From Monosporascus cannonballus (lineage: Eukaryota > Ascomycota > Sordariomycetes > Xylariales), in the NCBI GenBank assembly GCA_004154925.1, contig QJNS01000263.1:41943-105942 (forward strand): a stretch of DNA of 64,000 nt. Reading direction: 5' to 3'. Each line of letters begins with the position of its first letter. The first letter of the stretch is position 1. The notes under the pieces were generated by a model. That model searched no databases and was not told the origin of the DNA. It saw only the letters and a list, made by a program, of their open reading frames with translations. Shown here in pieces: positions 57,269-64,000 of this stretch. Made by a program: the position numbers and the translations under genes.

Positions 57269-58877
57269 TTTGAAGGCCTGCAAAACGTCTAGTATAGTGT
57301 TGTGGCTTTTAGGATTGGATGCTGAGCGCAGGGCGTGGCAAAAGATCAATGATGTTATCTAGGTCTGTCATCTGTCGGTTGCTGTGTTGCAATTCGGGTA
57401 GCACAGAAGAGCGAAGGCGTCTTAACCAGCAGGTTAGGAGTGATTAGTGGGTTCTCCGCTTTTCTCTGTCTGACTACTTACGTGGTCAGAGGTGGTCACC
57501 TGCAAGAACCCCTATTAGTGCGGTGCCGATTTCGCCGATACCTTCACCATCTTTTCAGGGAAACCCTAAACGATTGATGCGCCGGGGAATACGCACGCGG
57601 AGAGAACGTACGTTGATTGGCTGGATCAACTGTTAATCCAAACAACTCGCGGCCTGGAACAAACAAGAGCATGCCATCAAGCGTTATCTCCCTTATTCGT
57701 GTCATCATATCATCATATGATTCTGGGGCTCGTGACGCGGCAGCTTGCCCCAAAGGGTTTGGCCAACTGGCTGCGTCAAGGCGAAGAAAAGGTGGGAGAA
57801 GGCAAGGAAGCTGCACAACAGCCCTTGGCTTCCATTTCGGGACTCGGAAAGATCTCCTGTCAGGGGGATCTACTTGGTGATTATCATCGTTGCCCGAATG
57901 AGCGGTCAATAATTCGCTATTCTTGGTTCTTCTAAGGTAATTCTCGGTGTCTTGGAGACTTGGCCCCGCAGCAACCCTGTTGGCTGGTGGAAGAAGTGGT
58001 GTAAGAACGGACGCTCGGACGCTGGACGGATTCCATTGAGCAATCCGACACCCGCGACCACCACCGACATCAGTTGGTTCAAAAGGGGGGGGGGGTTTTC
58101 AAGGCATCCAAGTCACTGCATGGTTACTTCATGAAAATTGTGACCTAGAGTGTCCTAGCTGTAGATCTACACACGCAGCTTCGCCGTCCACCGCAGCCGA
58201 TCCGCCCCACGCGCCCAGTCTAGCAACTCGCCTCTACGTGGTACCTTGGTGGCGTCGGATTCTGACAAAAACCCATCAGTTCGGGTACTGCTGGCTAGGC
58301 AGGGAACATCAACAGAAAGCCGTCACGACTTCGCAGGGCTCACTGCTGGCAATTGACTTCTTGTTTGCGGCCAATGTGCCGGTATTATTCTCAATTGCAG
58401 ATACCTACGTAACCGGCAGCACTCGTATGCCATGGCTACAGGGCCAAAAGCTGCATCTAAGCGCATGTTTCCGCTGTATGTACACGTTCTATGCCGACCC
58501 AAGCCGAGCGTATTGGAAGAACGCGGCACCGGAAACATACGGGTGACCCTTGAATCACGTTTGAGGATTGCTCGATCCATACCACCTGTTGCAGAACTTG
58601 TGGTAATTATGCCAGTTATAGCATATAATACATACCTAGTAGTATGCAACACTGCAGAGCTCACTCCAATTCGGAGCTATACCAGTAATCACTGGACCTG
58701 CAGCCCCGGTGTATTCGTGAAGTACACGCTTCGTAGACGGTTCGTCTCCTATACAACATCATAGGTGGAAAGCCAAAAAAAAAAAAAAGCCTCTATCAGC
58801 GCCCCCAACGCCATGCAAATGCAATCCAATCGCTCGACTAATCTAATAACTGAAGCTAAGGAGGCCGAATACTCTGC
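57269..58877. other. Intergenic between cysteine dioxygenase and the lipase gene
   Basis: It holds the dioxygenase promoter and the lipase 3' end. A minus-strand ORF at 57909-57544 (121 codons) has no recognisable motif. A G10 run is at about 58086 and an A14 run near 58775. Confidence 0.6.
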
Positions 58878-60563
58878 TCAACGCTGCTGGCCCTTTTCGC
58901 GGAGCGTGTGCTGCCTCGTCTCTTCCAGCTCCTCCTTCATGCGCCTGTTGAACTCCTCGGGGTTGTCCAGGTAGAGGTGGTGGCCGGCCTTCGGTATGAC
59001 GACGACCTTGGCCGAACCGTTCTCCCTCCGCTTCTCCTCCTCGGTGCCGTGCTGCAGCACCTTGCGCCGCACCCGGTTGAGCCTCTCCTCAGCTGCGAGG
59101 CCGCCCGCGACGTCCATCCAGTCGTTCTCTCCGTACATGAAGACGACGGGGAAGCCCGTCTCCTTGACCGCGGGCGTCGTCTCCGTCGCCGGCTTTATGA
59201 CCTGCCTCCCCAGGCCGTGGACGCGGTTGATGATGGGCCTCCGTGCGTGGGCACCGGGCGCGAGCAGGTAAGGGAGAACGTACTCGCCGCTCCCCCTTTG
59301 CCTGAAGAGCGAATAGGCGTAGTCGTGGAGGATCTGCTTCTCCTGGGCCGGTAGGTGGTCAAAACGGCGAGACGTCCAGCCCGACACGAACCGAGGACCC
59401 AAAGGGCCAGCGAGTCGCACGAGGCTGAACGGTGAAACATTTGCATCCCATAACCATACGAGCCAGCCCGGGTATGGTCTTTTCTTGGGCACGTTTTGTC
59501 CCTGGCCAACTCGCTTCTCCCTTGCATTATAGGAGTAATTATTGTCGTGCGGCGCCGTCGTCGCCTGCTGGTCTACGGTGAACTCGTCCTGGAACGTCGA
59601 GTCGGGCGGCTCCGGCATGTCGGCATTGACGGCGTAGGGGTCTTCCGGCACGCCGACGGGCGAGGCGAGGATGAGCTTGTTCAGGTGACCGGGATATTTA
59701 AGCGCATATGAGACCGCCAGATATCCGCCTAGCGAATGGCCAAGGAGAGTGAACTTCTCTAGCTTCCGTATCTTTCGCCACTCTTCGAGGGCGTCGACAA
59801 ACCAGCTTTCGGCCTCCGTGATCTTCCCCGCGGGGTCTGTCGCGTGGACCTTGAAGGGCGGCCGCGTCGAGTTGCCCATGCCTAGCATGTCCAAGGCGTA
59901 TAGCTTCCACCCTTTCGACCGACTTAGGCTTTCGAAATTCTTGTAGAAAAAGCCAAGCCCAGCGCCGTAGCCGTGCAGCATAACCAACGTGTCATCCACC
60001 TGCTCTCCGACTCTCGTAACGGAGAACTCATTGAGAGCCCTGTTCTTGCCCGACAAAGGGACCATCGTCGACTTCCATACTCTAGGGCCATACGGATCGA
60101 TTTGGGTCGAGGTTTGGGTCGAGCCAGGATGGTCGGCGGATGGCACATCGGCCGACGGGTTACCGGTAGCTTCGACAGCCTCTCTAAGGTGCGGTATGCA
60201 TGCTATCACGTTCCGTTCGGCGACGGTCGGGGCCACACTCGTCCACTAGAGCAGGGTAAGCAATGATGGACGGAGAGGATACAGAGGTACGGGATTGAAC
60301 TATACCCATTGATATGCCGCCTCCTTGTAGCCCAGAGGAAAGTAACTCATGTTCGGGCCTTTGGCGTTTGGTTTCCTGTCACTACCGGCCCGTTGCGAAG
60401 CCAGCACGGGCTGTTGGCCTCCTCTCCTAAGCGCAGCCTCATCAGTCGACATGCTGGCGTTGGTGGTGGCTAGAGTCGAGTTCGGTTCCACGTGGATTCG
60501 CGCGACGGTAGTGACAAGTTTCCTCGGCTGCAGGATGGCCGATGTAGATGGACTTTTAAGCAT
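58878..60563 (-). CDS. Cld1/ABHD5-like alpha/beta hydrolase, probable mitochondrial cardiolipin phospholipase
   Basis: Exon 1 (60563-60306) and exon 2 (60245-58878) are separated by a 60-nt intron (GTATAG...CTCTAG) that joins YQW to WTSVAPTVAER and give 541 residues. The N-terminal 60 residues are basic, Ser/Thr-rich and poor in acidic residues, as in a mitochondrial presequence. FPLGYKEAAYQWW starts the domain. LHGYGAGLGFF carries the oxyanion turn, GHSLGG the nucleophile Ser at about 257, and YGENDWMD the acid region. The HX4D motif (HHLYLD, near 510) is the mark of the ABHD4/ABHD5/Cld1 group. Yeast Cld1 removes an acyl chain from cardiolipin before remodelling by the tafazzin Taz1; this is the likely role. 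An ABHD4-type or Ecm18-like activity is the alternative. Confidence 0.92.
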
Positions 60564-61082
60564 ACCGACCCGGGGGTGGCGAGGGGGGTGGACACGCTCT
60601 TTATCTCTCTCTTATATACGCGGCTGACATAACAAAAGAAAGTGACTGCCTTATTATGTAGGAGCTGACTAATAAGAGAGGGACCCCGATATGAGTGGCG
60701 GCGGGTTGGGGGATCGCCGTAGAACCCGTTAACTCCGAGCCAAGCCAAGTTTGCTGCACGCACAAGCTGGAAGCTACGTAGCAAGTCAATTGCACATATA
60801 ATTAGACAGGGGCGCATAGGCTATCAACGAGCTTGGTCTCAGGCGTAACAAGCCTCTGTGTATAATTATCGGTGATTGATGATGACAAGTACGCAAGCCG
60901 TGGAGGCCTTAAAGACGCGGACGTCCATATGCGTATGCGGCTGGATCCGGATTGGCCAGGTGGACTTGAAGGGCATCCAAGGCAGTAATGGAATTCCGGG
61001 TTACGCTGGTTCCTGGGCCTTGTCGGAGTTTGTATCGTCCCGTCCCGACTGGAAATGCTCCGTCCAATCTCCAGCACCATTG

Positions 61083-61123
<41 letters not shown>

Positions 61124-62326
61124 ACCGACCTGTGCTGTAGCCTCTGCAGCTTCTCTCTCATTCCCTAGTTCGTATACAAAGGAATTAGGGATAGCATCGC
61201 TATCGATAATTCCTCGTCGATTTATTTGCACGGGGTTCACCGTAAGCCCCTCACCAATGAATAAACCGGCGAGACTCATAGCTTGAGGGTGTGTGGGCTG
61301 GTCTTGGAAGAGAACCGAGAGGTGTGGCTGTGATAATGCCCGGCTTTAATGCACTCTGCATTATGTTAAATCCGAACGTTCATAAGTGCTCTTCATGCCA
61401 CTTCTCATAACTAACTTATCTATCCGACGGCGAATCTTACGAAGCTCCTGTAAGAGAAGCATCCAGAGCTTCTTCGATGGTGAACCGACCCTCGCGTGAG
61501 AGACGCAACTTGTCGGCTTATGCAGCTGAAGCAACCTGGAAGTATCCGCGTCAACCAACTCCATGAAGGGGTGATTCTTACTCGCTCAGCAGTATTAGGC
61601 GTAATCCGTCCCAAGTAACCTTGTTGGGTGTGCAAGATACAGTAAGCAAATGCGCATGCCAGCAGTTCGCAAACCTTACTATCTAATTAAGTAGTCATAT
61701 CATTGACCATAAACCCGCCCAGTCTTTTGAGAACCATCATGCCATCACATTCTTCTTCCTCGTGTGTCCCCCCATTCAGTCCAACTCGAATGCAGCCGAG
61801 TGCGACTACTACGGTATCAGGCAAAATATTTAGCACAGCTTCAGGTACCAGTGGGGCACGCTAGTAGACACGCTATACAAATTTGGTATAGATTTTGCAC
61901 GGGTCAACGGCAGGCACATGCGAAGAATTGCAGCTGTCTTGCTTCTTAGCAAAATACGCTAATCCAAAGTGGGCTGTTACTAGGTGGGCTCTCATGGCCC
62001 ACATACCTGACTCTGTGCTAAAAGTTACCCATAACACCATAGTAGAACACGACAGCCATGCCGCTTACGATCAGGAACATCCACTCCCGGATAAGCAGTT
62101 GCCCCCCACTCGGGACCAAAGCCCGGATCGCTAACATCCTTACTGCCGACAAAGTCTTGTCCTTCCCACCACCGATGCGTTCTCAGGGACACTGAGGTCC
62201 CTCTCGGCAGCGATGCACCGGAGCTGGCATATTGGCGAATTCTCGTAGTCGAACTCGAGCCGGCCAAGCTGCGATACATTGCGCGAGAAGTAATTAGGGG
62301 TGACTTATCCGCACTTGGAGCATTTC
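60564..62326. other. Intergenic upstream of the Cld1-like gene
   Basis: It contains the Cld1-like promoter and the T38 tract at 61084-61121. A minus-strand peptide near 62045-62150 ends in a hydrophobic stretch (FLIVSGMAVVFYYGV), but no start or family is evident. Confidence 0.5.
61084..61121. repeat. T38 homopolymer tract
   Basis: There are 38 uninterrupted T. No adjoining retroelement features or target-site duplication are seen, so I do not call it a retrotransposon tail. Confidence 0.95.
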
Positions 62327-62620
62327 TTATCTAGGATGACCCGCGGGAGACTGCCGGATCTGGCCGAGGTTGAGGTCGAACGGCGGCGAGGCCCCGGTGT
62401 CTAAGAAGAACTCGCGGTCCTTGGAGAGACAAACGATGTGCTCCTTGTTCTTGTAGAACTTGTCGTTGGCTAGGTTGGCTTCCTGGATGATCTCATAGAG
62501 GAGCCCGCTTGCCGCACGTCCGTTTGAGATTGCCGTAGTTCATGTTACCGCAGACGGTTAGCACCGCTCCCTCGATACATTCCGCCTCGGGCATCTGCGT
62601 CTCCTTGTCCTTCGGATATG
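62327..62620 (-). pseudogene. Frameshifted coding-like fragment, unknown family
   Basis: Two adjoining minus-strand frames show strong G/C-ended codon use like a real gene. One reads KDKETQMPEAE and GAVLTVCGNMNYGNLK until a TGA near 62494. A shift just before it opens the second frame, LLYEIIQEANLANDKFY then HIVCLSKDREFFLDTG, to a TAA at 62329-62327. The two halves read as one protein interrupted by a single frameshift. I do not recognise the family. Upstream bases up to about 62830 may contain more of it, but no start codon or splice site is clear. Confidence 0.45.
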
Positions 62621-64000
62621 GAGACCAACGAAACTGCTGCCGAGAGCACGTTCTTCATGGAAATTGTATAGGAAGACACTCTAGAGAAGAGATCTGGGCA
62701 CCGCGGAATTACAGAAGTAGGTGTTGATGGTTCTGGTCGAGAAGTGATTAGGGGGACTTCAATTTTCTCACGGCGGAAAAGGCGAAGGCGAAGTTCTTAC
62801 AGTCGTAATATATCTCGATCCGTATCCATTTCCTTTAGCACAAAGCTTCTTCGGACATAAGCGGGGCATCATAGTCTCTCGAGCAGTGAGACATGGCGGA
62901 ATCGCGAAACGACCTTCCACGAGGCCGCGGCCAACTGAATAGCCATACAGACTCATGGAATTCACTGCGATGGCGGGATGCAGCAAGCGCATCTACTCCG
63001 TACTATATCGCCAGTATCTTTTAGGAGGTATGGAGTACTCGTTAACTACACCTGGTGTCTTGATTTAGAAGCCGGGCTGGCCGCCCTTGACTATACTTTA
63101 ATGCAGTGCTGCCACTCAGACGTCGGCACCCGTCGAGTAGCGTTCAACCACAGAGGTGCTACACGAGAACTGGAGAGTCCCGGGGTTATTGTTCAGTTCC
63201 CCCAGAACTCGAAAAGCTCGATCAGTTCGAATGAACCAGCCGCCGCGAAGTTATACAGCGCTTTCGTCGGCTATGCTGTGCTCATGCCATAGGCCATAGC
63301 TGTTTGTCGTCTCGTGAATTTTCTACTATCCCAAGATTGGTGTGTAGTATGGCCATGTAAGACGCCCTGGAAGCGTATTGGAGAGCGATCTTCGACGCCC
63401 TCATGCGAGACGAAACCGAGAAGGGAACTACATGTTTAGGTGTCACATCGAACGAGCTTCAGCCTGCTAATGATGAGACGTTGCAAGGAACTTAACCCCT
63501 ATCCTTTGTATAGCATTGTCTGTAGATTGTGCTCAGCCTTATCGGACTGTATGCCAGCGGCTCAGAAACCGCCATTGACTTTCTGAACCGGATCAGCCTA
63601 ACTACCACAACCCCCGAAATTGGCCACCCTTTGGTCTTGGACATGAAGAGAAGTCTGTGAAAGCGCGCCTGCTTCACCCCCGTTGTTCCCATCCCCTAGC
63701 GTCAAAAACCCGTGAGCAGCAAGTGCGATGTCCTGTGTGGTCATCATATTTCCTAAGCTGACAACCACCAATATAACACAAACTTCCCAGAGGCACCGAA
63801 GCAGTGTTGTATGCTAAACATTATATGTGATATGAGTAAGAAGCGTCCTAAGCCCAATTGACTCTCCATTCCAGAGCGACGTCGTTGGAGGTAATATCGA
63901 CGCTGTTTGCAGAAATACCGAATGTGCACGAATCGACTAACCACCAGCCCCTAGTGCCTTTGAGGCCGGCGGCTATTGGGAATGGTTGGGGGGGGGGGGG
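62621..64000. other. Terminal gene-free stretch
   Basis: No supported gene. ORFs of up to 104 codons have no motif. The window ends in a run of twelve G. Confidence 0.55.

Noticed and set aside
57544..57909. 121-codon minus-strand ORF upstream of cysteine dioxygenase
   Set aside because: No recognisable domain; probably leader or chance sequence.
61084..61121. T38 as the tail of an inserted retroelement
   Set aside because: No reverse transcriptase remains or target-site duplication are seen nearby.
1..64000. CRISPR arrays, rRNA genes and intact transposons
   Set aside because: No regularly spaced repeats, rRNA-like blocks, terminal repeats or transposase motifs were found by eye.

Overview
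The window looks like genomic DNA of a filamentous ascomycete (Pezizomycotina, most likely Sordariomycetes). Genes carry short introns of about 48-100 nt (one is 206 nt) with GTRNGT-type donors and CTAAC/CTGAC branch points. The gene set is typical of moulds: a divergent pair of myosin-like chitin synthases, a Clr2-type silencing factor, a HIRAN/SNF2/RING helicase, IST1 and AP-2 sigma. I cannot name the species. Exon limits below were worked out by hand from splice signals and from whether the exons join in frame.

Layout. 1-234 is the 3' end of a mitochondrial pyruvate dehydrogenase kinase-like gene. After a gene-free stretch with a 57-G/15-C homopolymer block comes the chitin synthase pair: class V on the minus strand (2778-8507) and its class VI/VII partner on the plus strand (11503-16961), head to head over a shared 3-kb promoter region. 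18.1-21.85 kb holds a decayed polyketide synthase. Its KS, KR, ACP and C-terminal carnitine acyltransferase segments are recognisable, but they are broken by stops, frameshifts and a large internal deletion. The flanks (21.9-26.6 and 27.8-33.8 kb) are gene-poor; only a protein of unknown function with three Cys-rich repeats sits between them (26629-27771).

From 33.8 kb genes return: a Clr2-like silencing factor with an apparent frameshift and an Asn repeat, a short-chain dehydrogenase relic, AP-2 sigma, a double zinc-knuckle protein with a probable GC-AG intron, IST1, a two-module membrane protein of the Bre4/ArAE_2 family, a small secreted Cys protein, a Rad5/HLTF-like helicase, cysteine dioxygenase and a Cld1/ABHD5-like mitochondrial lipase. 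The last 3.4 kb has no intact gene, only a frameshifted coding-like fragment and a T38 tract.

The genes do not form one pathway. Themes are cell-wall synthesis (chitin synthase pair), membrane traffic (AP-2 sigma, IST1), chromatin and repair (Clr2-like, Rad5-like) and mitochondrial or sulfur metabolism (PDK, Cld1-like, CDO). The most unusual content is the polyketide synthase-carnitine acyltransferase relic, the triple Cys-repeat protein, and the identical position of the first intron in both chitin synthases.
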